Shown here: piece after piece, positions 54,542 through 63,639 of the stretch
How positions within the stretch are numbered: position 1 is the first letter of the stretch
Layout: each line of letters begins with the position of its first letter
From: Phytopseudomonas flavescens
GTDB lineage: Bacteria; Pseudomonadota; Gammaproteobacteria; Pseudomonadales; Pseudomonadaceae
Assembly: GCF_900100535.1 (NCBI RefSeq)
Contig: NZ_FNDG01000003.1
Span: 62,001 to 126,000 of the forward strand
DNA length: 64,000 nt
Direction: 5' to 3'
The notes under the pieces: model-generated
Told to the model about the DNA's origin: nothing
What the model saw: only the letters and a program-made list of their open reading frames with translations
The model's database searches: none
Made by a program: the position numbers and the translations under genes

Positions 54542-57052
54542 ATGTCTCGTCCGAACAGAAAATTCCGCCCGACAGCCCATGTACTGGGGCTGGGCCTGCT
54601 GGGCCTTTCGGCCAGCGCAAGCGTGTCGGCTGCGCAACCGGCGGCAAGCGATGCCGCCCTGCAGACCGTAGTCGTCACCGGCGCCCGCGACAGCGGTCGT
54701 ACCGTAAAGCAAAGCCTAGCGCCGATCGACGTCATCAGCGCCGAGGATCTGCAGCGCTCCGGCAAGCAGAACCTGCGTGATGCGCTCGCGGCGTCAGTGC
54801 CGTCCTATACCAACGCCGCCGGTTTCACGGGCGGTACCGGCCTGTCGGTGAAGTCCGCGACACTACGTGGCCTGGGCGGCAACCACGTGCTGGTGCTGGT
54901 CAATGGCAAGCGCCGCCATACCACCTCGCTGATTTTCACCCAGACCGCGGCCACCGCCAGCGGCCAGTCGCCGGCTGACCTCGACCTGATTCCGGTCGCT
55001 GCGGTCGACCACATCGAGGTGCTACGCGACGGGGCGGCCGCCCAGTACGGTTCGGATGCCATCGCCGGCGTGATCAACATCATCCTCAAGGACAATGATT
55101 CAGGCGGTAGCGCCAGCGCGCTGTATGGCCAGTACAAGGAACGCGTCGGCAGCAAGGGTGGCTTCGGTGCTCGCGGTCAGGGGCAGATCAATCAAGGCTT
55201 TGCCCTAGCCAATGACGGCTTCCTGAGCCTCAGTGCCGATATTGGCATTCAGGACAATTCCAACGTCGCGGGAGCGGTACCCGCCAGCACGCGCATCTAC
55301 AACCCAGTCAATGGCCAGCCCGATCCGCGGGAGAATGGCCAGAGCCGCTACCGGCAGATCATGGGCCAACCGCGTTCGCAGACCTACAACTTCGGCTACA
55401 ACCTGGAACTGGCGCTGAACGACGCCTTCAGCCTCTACTCCTTCTCCACCCTGAGCCACCGCAACTCGACGAGCTGGGGCACCTACCGTACCGCCAACTC
55501 GCAGCAGAACATCCCCGAGGTCTACCCGGACGGCTTCATTCCACGCTTCGTGGTCGAGGAGGACGACGTTCAGAGCGTGGTCGGCGTGCGTAACGATGAC
55601 CTGTTCGGCTGGAAGCTGGACCTGAGCACCAGCTACGGCCGCAACGACGCCAACATCCGCAACGAGAAATCCCTGAACCCGTCGTTCGGTGCGGACAGCC
55701 CACGCAATATGGATGGCGGCCACCTGATCGCCAGCCAGTGGACCAACAACCTCGACCTGACCCGCGCCTTCGACACTGGCCTGTTCGCCAAGCCGCTGAA
55801 CGTCTCCACCGGTCTGGAGTTCCGTCGCGACGGTTTCGAGATCAAGGCCGGCGAATACGCCTCCTACGCGGACGGCGGCTACGTATTCCCGGTCGGCCAC
55901 CCGCTGGCAGGTAGAAGCCCCAACCCCGGCGCTCCCGGCCTGGTGGGCTTCACCCCGGATGACGCACACAACTACTCGCGTACCAACACCGCCGGCTATC
56001 TGGACTTCACCCAGAGCGTGACGGACAAGTGGGATATCAGCCTGGCTGGCCGCTTCGAGCACTACAGCGATTTCGGCGACACGCTCAGCGGCAAGCTGTC
56101 GACCCGCTATGCCTTCGCCCCGACGTTTGCCGTACGGGGCACGCTGAGCAACGGTTTCCGAGCACCCTCGCTGCAGCAGCAGTACTACTCCTCGTCACTG
56201 ACCGCCTGGCGCACCAGCCCGCTGACCGGCACTCTCGAGCAAGCCGTGACCCGTTATGTGACCGTCGACGATGCTGCCGGCCAGGCATTGGGCTCCAAGC
56301 AGCTGAAGGCCGAGAAGTCCGCCAACTACAGCATCGGTTTCGTCGCCACCCCGAACGACAACCTGGATATCACCCTCGACCTATACCAGATCGATATCCA
56401 CGATCGCATCCTGCAGACCAGCAACCTGCAAGGCGCTGCGGTCTCCACCATCCTGGCCAACAACGGCCTGGATCCGGAGCAGATCGTGTCCTATTTCGGC
56501 AACCTGGCCGACACCCGTGCCCGCGGCATCGACCTGGTGGTCGACTACCGCTACGACCTGGGCGCCTACGGCAAGACCCGCTGGACGCTGCTCAGCAACC
56601 AGAGCCTGCACAGCGTGGAAAAGGTCAAGGAGCCCGAGGCCCTGGCCGGTACCGGCATCAGCGCGGTGGGCCGTGACCGCATCGGCAACCTGACCACGGC
56701 CTACCCGAAGAACGTCACCTCGCTGACCACCGCCTGGCAACTGGGTGACGTCGACATCACCCTGAAAAACACCCGCTACAGCCGCGTGACCGGGCGCAAC
56801 CAGATTGCCGCCAGCCGCGACGAGGAAATCCGCGCCGCCTTCATTACCGACCTGAGCCTGGGCTACTGGCTCAGCGACGCGGTGAAAGTCACCCTGGGCG
56901 GCGAGAACATCTTCGACCGCCGGCCACAGCAGCTGAACGCCGAAGCCAAGCGTTTCTACTTCTCGCCAACCGATGACCCGACCTATAGCTGGTATTCGCC
57001 GTATGGCAACGAAGGCGCTTACTACTTCGCCAAGGTCGACGTCAGTTGGTGA
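54542..57052 (+). CDS. TonB-dependent outer-membrane receptor
   Basis: 836 residues. Signal peptide ending SVSAAQ, TonB box-like QTVVVTGAR, plug (IDVISAEDLQRSGKQNLRDAL, VLRDGAAAQYGSDAIAGVINI) and barrel to the terminal aromatic residue (KVDVSW). There is no STN signalling domain, so no sigma factor link. Followed by an MFS transporter and an SfnB-like oxidoreductase, which suggests an organic nutrient (for example an organosulfur compound) rather than iron. Confidence 0.9.
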   Translation: MSRPNRKFRPTAHVLGLGLLGLSASASVSAAQPAASDAALQTVVVTGARDSGRTVKQSLAPIDVISAEDLQRSGKQNLRDALAASVPSYTNAAGFTGGTGLSVKSATLRGLGGNHVLVLVNGKRRHTTSLIFTQTAATASGQSPADLDLIPVAAVDHIEVLRDGAAAQYGSDAIAGVINIILKDNDSGGSASALYGQYKERVGSKGGFGARGQGQINQGFALANDGFLSLSADIGIQDNSNVAGAVPASTRIYNPVNGQPDPRENGQSRYRQIMGQPRSQTYNFGYNLELALNDAFSLYSFSTLSHRNSTSWGTYRTANSQQNIPEVYPDGFIPRFVVEEDDVQSVVGVRNDDLFGWKLDLSTSYGRNDANIRNEKSLNPSFGADSPRNMDGGHLIASQWTNNLDLTRAFDTGLFAKPLNVSTGLEFRRDGFEIKAGEYASYADGGYVFPVGHPLAGRSPNPGAPGLVGFTPDDAHNYSRTNTAGYLDFTQSVTDKWDISLAGRFEHYSDFGDTLSGKLSTRYAFAPTFAVRGTLSNGFRAPSLQQQYYSSSLTAWRTSPLTGTLEQAVTRYVTVDDAAGQALGSKQLKAEKSANYSIGFVATPNDNLDITLDLYQIDIHDRILQTSNLQGAAVSTILANNGLDPEQIVSYFGNLADTRARGIDLVVDYRYDLGAYGKTRWTLLSNQSLHSVEKVKEPEALAGTGISAVGRDRIGNLTTAYPKNVTSLTTAWQLGDVDITLKNTRYSRVTGRNQIAASRDEEIRAAFITDLSLGYWLSDAVKVTLGGENIFDRRPQQLNAEAKRFYFSPTDDPTYSWYSPYGNEGAYYFAKVDVSW

Positions 57053-57065
57053 TTCCCGCAGCGCA

Positions 57066-57083
57066 CGCCGCCCGCGGGCGGCG
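57066..57083. repeat. GC-rich perfect palindrome between receptor and transporter genes
   Basis: CGCCGCCCGCGGGCGGCG is fully self-complementary and sits in the 61-base gap between the two genes without a T tract. It may fold as an attenuating or stabilising RNA hairpin. Confidence 0.5.
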
Positions 57084-57113
57084 CGTCCCCCCGTTTCCCG
57101 TGGAGCGTCGCCC

Positions 57114-58469
57114 ATGACCGCAACCACCACCGCCCCAAGCCCGTCGACCGCCGTGGCGCCTTCCCTGGCTCCTGCGCTGTACCGCAAGCTGGCCTGGCGC
57201 ATCATGCCCTTCCTGGCCCTGTGCTTCGTGCTCAACTGGCTGGACCGGGTCAACATCAGCTTCGCCCACCTGCAGTTCAAGACCGACCTGAACATCAGCG
57301 ACGCCACGTTCGGCATCATCGTCGGCGTGTTCTCCATCGGCTACCTGCTGTTCGAGATCCCCAGCAACCTGCTGCTGGAAAAGATCGGCGCGAAGAAGAC
57401 CATGACCCGCATCATGATCCTCTGGGGCCTGGTCACCATCGCCACCGCCTTCGCCCAGACGCCGACCCAGTTCTACATCCTGCGGATCCTGCTCGGCGCC
57501 GCCGAGGCAGGGTTCTTTCCCGGCGTCATCCTCTACCTGACCTACTGGTTCCCGGCCAGCCATCGGGCGCGTATCACCTCGCGGTTCATCATGGCCATCG
57601 CCGTGTGCGGCATCGTCGGCGGGCCGCTGTCGACCTGGATCATGGGCCATTTCGATGGCAGCGGCGGCTACAGCGGCTGGCAGTGGCTGTTCGTGCTGAC
57701 CGGCATTCCGCCGGTGCTGGCTGGCTGCTTCGCCTGGTACTGGCTGGATGACAAACCAGCCAGCGCCCACTGGTTGAACGCCGACGAGAAACAGCACATC
57801 CAGCGGGCCCTGGCCGCCGAACGCAACAACCGCCAACCGGGCGGTCACCTGAACTTTCTTGGCGCCCTGCGTGACCGCAAGGTGTGGTGCATCATCCTCG
57901 CCTACTGCCTGACCATCATGTGCACCGGCAACGTGGTCAACATCTGGGCGCCGTCGATCATCCGCGACTCGGGCGTCAGCAACCTGGGCAACCTCGGCCT
58001 GCTCTCGGCGCTGCCGTACGTCGTCGGCGTGGGCATGATGTTCCTCGCCTGCCGTCACTCCGACCTGCGCAAGGAGCGTCGCTGGCACTTCGCCCTCGGC
58101 GGCCTGAGCGCGGCCCTGGCGATGCTCGCCCTGCCCTCGCTGCAGTCCAGCCCGGTGACGGCGATCCTCACCCTGATCGTGATGACCAGCGGATACCTGG
58201 TGGCCACGGCAATCTTCTGGACCATTCCCACCTACTACCTGTCCGACGCCGCCAAGGCCGCCGGCCTGGCCCTGGTCAACTGCTGCGGGCAGATCAGCAG
58301 CCTGCTCACACCGATCATGATCGGCGCGATCAAGACGTCCACCGGCAACATCGGCCCGGCCCTGTACATCGTCGCCATCCTGGTGGCCATCGGCACCCTG
58401 ACGCTTCTGCTCGGCGTACCCCGCCAGGCGCTACACGACTCACTCGCCCCCCGACGGAATAGCCCATGA
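57114..58469 (+). CDS. MFS transporter, anion:cation symporter family
   Basis: 451 residues from the ATG at 57114 (GGAG eight bases upstream). Twelve membrane segments; LNWLDRVNISFAHLQFKTDL, EIPSNLLLEKIGAKKTM and GAAEAGFFPGVILYLTYWFP are typical of the phthalate/tartrate-type ACS family for organic anions. Its stop overlaps the oxidoreductase start (ATGA), so the two are coupled. Confidence 0.9.
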   Translation: MTATTTAPSPSTAVAPSLAPALYRKLAWRIMPFLALCFVLNWLDRVNISFAHLQFKTDLNISDATFGIIVGVFSIGYLLFEIPSNLLLEKIGAKKTMTRIMILWGLVTIATAFAQTPTQFYILRILLGAAEAGFFPGVILYLTYWFPASHRARITSRFIMAIAVCGIVGGPLSTWIMGHFDGSGGYSGWQWLFVLTGIPPVLAGCFAWYWLDDKPASAHWLNADEKQHIQRALAAERNNRQPGGHLNFLGALRDRKVWCIILAYCLTIMCTGNVVNIWAPSIIRDSGVSNLGNLGLLSALPYVVGVGMMFLACRHSDLRKERRWHFALGGLSAALAMLALPSLQSSPVTAILTLIVMTSGYLVATAIFWTIPTYYLSDAAKAAGLALVNCCGQISSLLTPIMIGAIKTSTGNIGPALYIVAILVAIGTLTLLLGVPRQALHDSLAPRRNSP

Positions 58470-59650
58470 CCGATTATTTGCACCTGGCCCGCGAACTGGC
58501 CCCCCGTATCCAGTCCGGCGCGGCCGAGCGCGATGCCCAGCGCCTGCTGCCCATCGAGCAGATGGACTGGATTCGCCAGGCGTGCCTCGGCGCGGCACGC
58601 GTCCCGATGGCTTTCGGTGGCGGCGATGTCAGCCAGCGCGAGGTCGCGCAGATCTTCATCGTCCTCGGCAAGGCCGACCCATGCGTGGCCCAGGCACTGT
58701 TCCCGCATTTCGCCACGGTCGAGCACCTGCGTCTGATCGCCAGCGGTGAGCAGCAATCACGCTACCTCACAGGTTTCGCCACCGGCCGCCTGTCCTCGGG
58801 CGCCATAGCCGAACGCGGTGGCACGTTCCGTGGCGAGATTCACACCCGCCTTTGCCGCGACGCCGAAGGGCTGCGTCTGGACGGCGAGAAGTTCTACAGC
58901 ACCGGCTGCCTGTTCGCCGACCTGCTGAAGATCCAGGCCATCGACGAAGCTGACGAAGCGGTCTACGTGATGCTGCCGCGCAACACGCCCGGCCTCACCC
59001 TGCTCGACGACTGGGACGGCATGGGCCAGCGCACCACTGCCAGCGGTACCACGCGCCTGGAGAATGTGCGGGTCAGCCCGCAACAGGTCATCCCGCTCGC
59101 GCAGTGGTACCGTCAGCGCAACTACGTCGGCGCCAGCGCCCAGCTGATCCACTGCTCGATCGACGTCGGCATCGGCCTGGCGGCTCTCGACGACGCCATC
59201 CTCTGGGCCCGCGACGGCTCCCGTCCGGTTCGTGAAAGCGGCGTGGATCGCGCCCGTGACGACCCCTACATCCTGCATACCATCGGCGAGCTGTCGGCAC
59301 GCATCCACGGCGCCGAAGCCCTGGTGGAAAAAGCCGCGGACGTGGTCGATCGAGCGGCACGTGCACAGCTCGGCGGAACGCTACGGGGTGAGGCACTAGA
59401 GAGCCTGCTGGTCGCATCCTCGATCGCCGTGGCCGAAGCCAAGATCGCCTCGACCCGCGCCGCACTGTTCGTCTGCGAGCGCCTGTACGACGTCGGTGGT
59501 GCCGCCACCACGCAGAGCCGGCACAACTTCGACCGCCACTGGCGCAACGCCCGTACCCACACGACCCACGATGCGCTGGCCTACAAGTTCAAGGCGGTTG
59601 GCGACTTTCGGGTCAACGGTCATCCACCGCCCATCGCTTTCACCTACTGA
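58466..59650 (+). CDS. SfnB/DszC-like acyl-CoA dehydrogenase-fold oxidoreductase
   Basis: 394 residues of acyl-CoA dehydrogenase fold: RELAPRIQSGAAERDAQRLL, VPMAFGGGDVS, GFATGRLSSGAIAERGG, LDGEKFYSTGCLFAD and the C-terminal YDVGGAATTQSRHNFDRHWRNARTHTTHD split over the FMN site. This subgroup (SfnB, DszC) contains flavin-dependent monooxygenases for organosulfur compounds rather than true dehydrogenases; the usual catalytic Glu region is replaced. It closes the receptor-transporter-oxidase unit. Confidence 0.85.
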   Translation: MTDYLHLARELAPRIQSGAAERDAQRLLPIEQMDWIRQACLGAARVPMAFGGGDVSQREVAQIFIVLGKADPCVAQALFPHFATVEHLRLIASGEQQSRYLTGFATGRLSSGAIAERGGTFRGEIHTRLCRDAEGLRLDGEKFYSTGCLFADLLKIQAIDEADEAVYVMLPRNTPGLTLLDDWDGMGQRTTASGTTRLENVRVSPQQVIPLAQWYRQRNYVGASAQLIHCSIDVGIGLAALDDAILWARDGSRPVRESGVDRARDDPYILHTIGELSARIHGAEALVEKAADVVDRAARAQLGGTLRGEALESLLVASSIAVAEAKIASTRAALFVCERLYDVGGAATTQSRHNFDRHWRNARTHTTHDALAYKFKAVGDFRVNGHPPPIAFTY

Positions 59651-59657
59651 GCCATCG

Positions 59658-60000
59658 ATGCCAAGCCCTGTTCCGAAATTCGCCATCGCCGTTCTAGCGG
59701 GCATCGGCTCGGGCCTTGCCCAGGCCAGCGAACTGTCCAGCTGGACCGACCTGATCAGCGTATCGACAAGGTGATGCCGGTGGTGATCGCCCTGCGGCGT
59801 GAGCCTCCACCGGTACCCGGAGCTGGGCAATCGCGAGTTCAAGACCAGCGAACGCATTGCCAGGCGCTTGCCGTACTCGTGCGCATGGGCGTGACGCCCC
59901 CCGTTTCGAGGTCGATGACGCAGCCCTGGCCATCGGCATTGAAGCCTTGCCCCCCATGCTGCTCAGCGAAATGAGCACCGCCCTGGCAGGGCCCAGGTAA
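59658..60000 (+). pseudogene. decayed M20-family amidohydrolase
   Basis: The start codes for a signal-peptide-like MPSPVPKFAIAVLAGIGSGL, then shifts frame: IDKVMPVVIALRRE, LHRYPELGNREFKTSERIA and finally ALAIGIEALPPMLLSEMS before a stop at 60000. These are the N terminus (HxxPELG motif) and C terminus of an M20 amidohydrolase of some 400 residues, with most of the catalytic middle deleted and at least one frameshift. Not functional. Confidence 0.75.
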
Positions 60001-60080
60001 TTGATGCAGCCAGGAGTTTTTGCCAACTCCTCCTTAACGGTTATGCTCCTGACCTGGGTTCTCAACTGCCGGGAGATCGC

Positions 60081-61457
60081 GTGGCCTTACCCAAGCTGCA
60101 ACGCCTATGGCTCTGCGAGGCCGTACGCCTGCGAGAAGAACATGCCGGGCTGCTCGAGGACAGCGAAGCCAATCGCCGTGCCCAGGTGGCTGGCGGTGAC
60201 CTGGCCACCCGCATCGAAAACCGTGCCCTGCTGCTCGCCGAACGGGATGGCCAGCAGCAGGCGCAGCGCCATTGGCTGCAGGGTGCACGCCTCGCCCTGC
60301 TGTTGCTCGGCCTGCTGGCCCTGGCCAGCGGCGCGGGCCTGGCGGTAGCCGCACTGGGCGACGGACAAACGCCGGTCAACGTGTTCTGGGCCCTGGGTAG
60401 CCTGCTCGGCCTGCACCTGCTGATGTTGCTTGGCTGGCTGCTCGGCCTGCTGTTTGGCGGCGGCCATGGCGCGGTGCTCGGGCGCCTCTGGCTGTGGCTC
60501 AGCGAAAAGCTGGCCCGCGATGCCAGCGCGCTGCACACCGGCCCTGCCCTGGTCCTGCTGCTGCGACGCCAGCGCCTCAATCGCTGGTTGGTCGGCATGG
60601 CCGTGCACGGGCTCTGGCTGGTGGCGCTGGCCACCGCCCTGCTGATGCTGCTGGCGCTGCTGTCCACCCGCCGTTATGGTTTCGTCTGGGAGACCACCCT
60701 GCTGGGCGGCGATACCTTCGTCGCCCTGACCCAGGCCCTCGGCGCCCTGCCCGGCCTGCTGGGCTTTCCGGTGCCCGATGCCGGCACCGTGCGCGCCAGT
60801 GGCGACAGCCCGCTGCCGCTGGAATCGGCCCGGCATGCCTGGGCCGGCTGGCTGATCGGCGTGGTCGTGCTCTACGGCCTGCTGCCACGCCTGCTGCTGG
60901 GGCTGCTGTGCCTGTGGCGCTGGCGTAGCGGCGTGGCACGGCTGCAGCTGGACGTCGACCTGCCCGGTTACGGCCTGCTGCGCGAGCGCCTGCAACCCAA
61001 CAGCGAACGCCTGGGCGTGTGCGATGCGGAGCCGGCGCAGCTTTATCAGGTGCAGTCCGGCACCGGCGTCGACGCCAGCCAGGGTGCGCTGCTGGTGGCC
61101 ATCGAGCTGGATGACCGGCGCCCCTGGCCACCGCAGTTGCCCAAGTCGGTGGCCGACGCCGGGATCATCGACAGCCGCGAGCAGCGCCGCCAGTTGCTCG
61201 ACCAGCTCACCCGCTTTCCGCCCGCTCGCCTGACCATCGCCTGCGATCCGCGGCGCTCGCCGGACCGCGGCAGCCTGGCGCTGCTCACGGAGCTGGCGCG
61301 CTGCGCCGGCACCACGCGCATCTGGCTGCTGCAACCGCCACCGGGCGAAACCCTCGACAGCGAGCGCCTCGGCGACTGGCACAAGGCACTCGATCAACTG
61401 CAACTGGCCCACCAAGCCACCTCGCCCCTGACCTGGCTGGAGACCGGCCATGATTGA
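60081..61457 (+). CDS. DUF2868 membrane protein
   Basis: 458 residues from a GTG at 60081 (GGGAG upstream). N-terminal LCEAVRLREEHAG, then about five membrane segments between residues 68 and 280 and a soluble C-terminal domain with SGTGVDASQGALLVAIELDD and RLTIACDPRRSPDRGSLALL. DUF2868 genes are usually paired with DUF3482 GTPase genes, as here. Function unknown. Confidence 0.85.
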   Translation: MALPKLQRLWLCEAVRLREEHAGLLEDSEANRRAQVAGGDLATRIENRALLLAERDGQQQAQRHWLQGARLALLLLGLLALASGAGLAVAALGDGQTPVNVFWALGSLLGLHLLMLLGWLLGLLFGGGHGAVLGRLWLWLSEKLARDASALHTGPALVLLLRRQRLNRWLVGMAVHGLWLVALATALLMLLALLSTRRYGFVWETTLLGGDTFVALTQALGALPGLLGFPVPDAGTVRASGDSPLPLESARHAWAGWLIGVVVLYGLLPRLLLGLLCLWRWRSGVARLQLDVDLPGYGLLRERLQPNSERLGVCDAEPAQLYQVQSGTGVDASQGALLVAIELDDRRPWPPQLPKSVADAGIIDSREQRRQLLDQLTRFPPARLTIACDPRRSPDRGSLALLTELARCAGTTRIWLLQPPPGETLDSERLGDWHKALDQLQLAHQATSPLTWLETGHD

Positions 61458-61470
61458 AGAGAGCCGCTTG

Positions 61471-61539
61471 GTGGATGGCGCTTTTTTCATCCACCGTGCA
61501 ACTGTAAAGCCTGGTGGATGGGTGATGCGTCATCCACCC
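61471..61539. repeat. two tandem GGTGGATG...CATCCACC hairpins
   Basis: Stems GGTGGATG/CATCCACC at 61471-61478/61489-61496 and again at 61514-61521/61532-61539, the second followed by CTACG: the common Pseudomonas 'GGTGGATGACGC...CATCCACCCTACG' intergenic repeat. The first has a T6 loop. They separate the DUF2868 and DUF3482 genes. Confidence 0.8.
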
Positions 61540-61604
61540 TACGATGACCACAAGCATGGCGTAGAAACCGCGCCTCTGTGGCGAGCCTTGGGAGGCCACA
61601 GACC

Positions 61605-62990
61605 ATGAGCCAGGCGCTGAAGCTCGCCGTGGTCGGCCATACCAACGTCGGCAAGACCTCGCTGCTGCGTACCCTGACCCGCGATATCGGTTTCGGCGAG
61701 GTGTCGCATCGCCCCAGTACCACCCGCCACGTCGAGGGCGCACGCCTGTCGGTGGACGGCGAAGCACTGCTGGAGCTGTACGACACCCCCGGCCTGGAAG
61801 ATGCCATCGCCCTGCTCGACTACCTCGACAGGCTGGATCGTCCCGGCGAGCGTCTCGACGGCCCGGCCCGCCTGGCGCGTTTCATGGAAGGCAGCGAGGC
61901 GCGCCAGCGTTTCGAACAGGAAGCCAAGGTGCTGCGCCAGCTACAGGCATCGGACGCCGGTCTTTACGTGATCGATGCCCGCGAGCCGGTACTGGCCAAG
62001 TACCGGGACGAGCTGAACGTGCTGGCCATGTGCGGCCGGCCGCTGTTGCCGGTACTGAATTTCGTGGCCAGCGCCAACCATCGCGAAGACGACTGGCGCG
62101 AAGCGCTGGCACGCCTTGGGCTGCATGCCCTGGTGCGTTTCGACAGCGTGGCGCCGCCGCTCGATGGCGAGCGCAGGCTGTACGAAAGCCTGGCGCTGAT
62201 GCACGAGAAGTCGCGCCCGCAGCTGCAACGCCTGATCGACGATCACGAGGCCCAGCGCGTGGCCCGTCACCGCAGCGCCAAGCGCCTGATCGCCGAACTG
62301 CTGGTCGACTGCGCCGCCTGCCGGCGCAGCGTGGCGGGCGATGCCGAACGGGAAAAGACCGCCATCGGCGAACTGCGCAAAGAGGTGCGCCAGCGCGAAC
62401 AGCGCTGCGTGGAAGCCTTGTTGCGCCTGTACGCCTTCCGCCGCGAGGATGCTCGCGCCGACGAGCTGCCCTTGCTCGACGGCCGCTGGGGCGACGATCT
62501 GTTCAACCCGGAAACCATCAAACAGTTGGGCATTCGCCTGGGCGGCGGCGCAGCGGCAGGTGCCGCAGCCGGTGCCGGCGTGGACCTGCTGGTCGGCGGC
62601 CTGACCCTGGGCACTGCGGCCCTGGCCGGCGCATTGCTCGGCGGTGGCGCCCAGACCCTGCGCAACTACGGCTCACGCTTAAAGGGCAAGCTCCAGGGCC
62701 AGCGTGAGCTGACCGTCGACGATGCCGTGCTGCGCCTGCTCGCACTGCGCCAGCAACACCTGCTGCAGGCCCTCGATCAGCGTGGCCATGCAGCGGTGGA
62801 AGCGGTGCGCCTCGACGCCCTGCAGGACAGCCAGTGGCGCGAGGGCAAGCTGCCGGGGGCGCTGCGTATAGCCCGGGCACGACCGGAGTGGTCGTCCCTG
62901 AACCCCGGTGCCCGCCTCGATCAGGTCGAGCGCCTGGAACAGGCCGAGCGCCTGGCCAAGGAAATCGGCTCGGCGCCGAGCGCGTCATGA
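61605..62990 (+). CDS. DUF3482 GTPase
   Basis: 461 residues from the ATG at 61605 (GGGAGG nine bases upstream). G1 GHTNVGKTS at 11-19, switch threonines in STTRHVEGA, G3 DTPGLED and a C-terminal part with a hydrophobic glycine/alanine-rich hairpin (RLGGGAAAGAAAGAGVDLLVGGLTLG) that may contact the membrane. Partner of the DUF2868 protein. Its stop overlaps the next start (ATGA). Confidence 0.88.
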   Translation: MSQALKLAVVGHTNVGKTSLLRTLTRDIGFGEVSHRPSTTRHVEGARLSVDGEALLELYDTPGLEDAIALLDYLDRLDRPGERLDGPARLARFMEGSEARQRFEQEAKVLRQLQASDAGLYVIDAREPVLAKYRDELNVLAMCGRPLLPVLNFVASANHREDDWREALARLGLHALVRFDSVAPPLDGERRLYESLALMHEKSRPQLQRLIDDHEAQRVARHRSAKRLIAELLVDCAACRRSVAGDAEREKTAIGELRKEVRQREQRCVEALLRLYAFRREDARADELPLLDGRWGDDLFNPETIKQLGIRLGGGAAAGAAAGAGVDLLVGGLTLGTAALAGALLGGGAQTLRNYGSRLKGKLQGQRELTVDDAVLRLLALRQQHLLQALDQRGHAAVEAVRLDALQDSQWREGKLPGALRIARARPEWSSLNPGARLDQVERLEQAERLAKEIGSAPSAS

Positions 62991-63259
62991 CGCTCTGCGA
63001 GGAGCTGGCCGCCGTGCTGGCCCGCGAATTGAGCAGCGGCAACCGCCTCGGGCAAGCGCCGCATCGCGCCGGCTGGCCACAGCCCGATTCTCTGTTCGCC
63101 GCCCTGCACGACGACTTCAAGAGCGACCTCAAGCATCTGCCGGCCTGCCTGCAGCATGGTCATTGCAACGATCCCCATTACGGCTGGTACGAAGAACTCT
63201 ACTGCCGTGATCACCACCACCTGTTGGTCGCCGGCGTGCCCAAACCCGGCCGCCGCTAA
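62987..63259 (+). CDS. small hypothetical protein coupled to the GTPase
   Basis: 90 residues, ATG overlapping the GTPase stop. Contains HLPACLQHGHCNDPHYGWYE and HDHH-like CRDHHHLLVAG, rich in His and Cys, so a metal site is possible. Not recognised. Confidence 0.6.
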   Translation: MTLCEELAAVLARELSSGNRLGQAPHRAGWPQPDSLFAALHDDFKSDLKHLPACLQHGHCNDPHYGWYEELYCRDHHHLLVAGVPKPGRR

Positions 63260-63274
63260 ACACGAGCTTCGCCG

Positions 63275-63592
63275 ATGCCCATTGCCAACCTGTTCACCGA
63301 CAGCGAGCCGCCCGCTCAGGGCGAACGCTTCGAAACACTGCTGAGCCAGCGCAATCTGGTGATCGAGCGCATCATCAGCTCTACCCGCATCGAGTCGGTG
63401 GACTACGTGCAGGAACAGGACGAGTGGGTGCTACTGGCACGCGGCACGGCCAGCATGACCGTCGCGGGAAAGGCGCTGGAGCTGGCAGCCGGCGACCATC
63501 TGTTCCTGGCGGCCGGTACGCCCCACCGCGTGGAGCGCACCGCCGATGGCGCGCTCTGGGTGGCGGTGCACCTGCATCCGTCCAGCCCGTAG
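63275..63592 (+). CDS. cupin-domain protein
   Basis: 105 residues, a single cupin barrel: EQDEWVLLARGTASMTVAGKALELAAGDHLFLAAGTPHRVERT covers both cupin motifs, with the glutamate/histidine pattern partly kept (PHRV). Small-molecule binding or isomerase role; substrate unknown. Confidence 0.83.
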   Translation: MPIANLFTDSEPPAQGERFETLLSQRNLVIERIISSTRIESVDYVQEQDEWVLLARGTASMTVAGKALELAAGDHLFLAAGTPHRVERTADGALWVAVHLHPSSP

Positions 63593-63639
63593 CCTGAGCG
63601 CAGCGATACCCAGGGCTCCCAGGCTACATCGGCCACGCG

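Noticed and set aside
60105-61490. 461-codon Gln-rich minus-strand frame over the DUF2868 gene
   Set aside because: The glutamine runs are antisense of leucine codons (CTG) in membrane helices.
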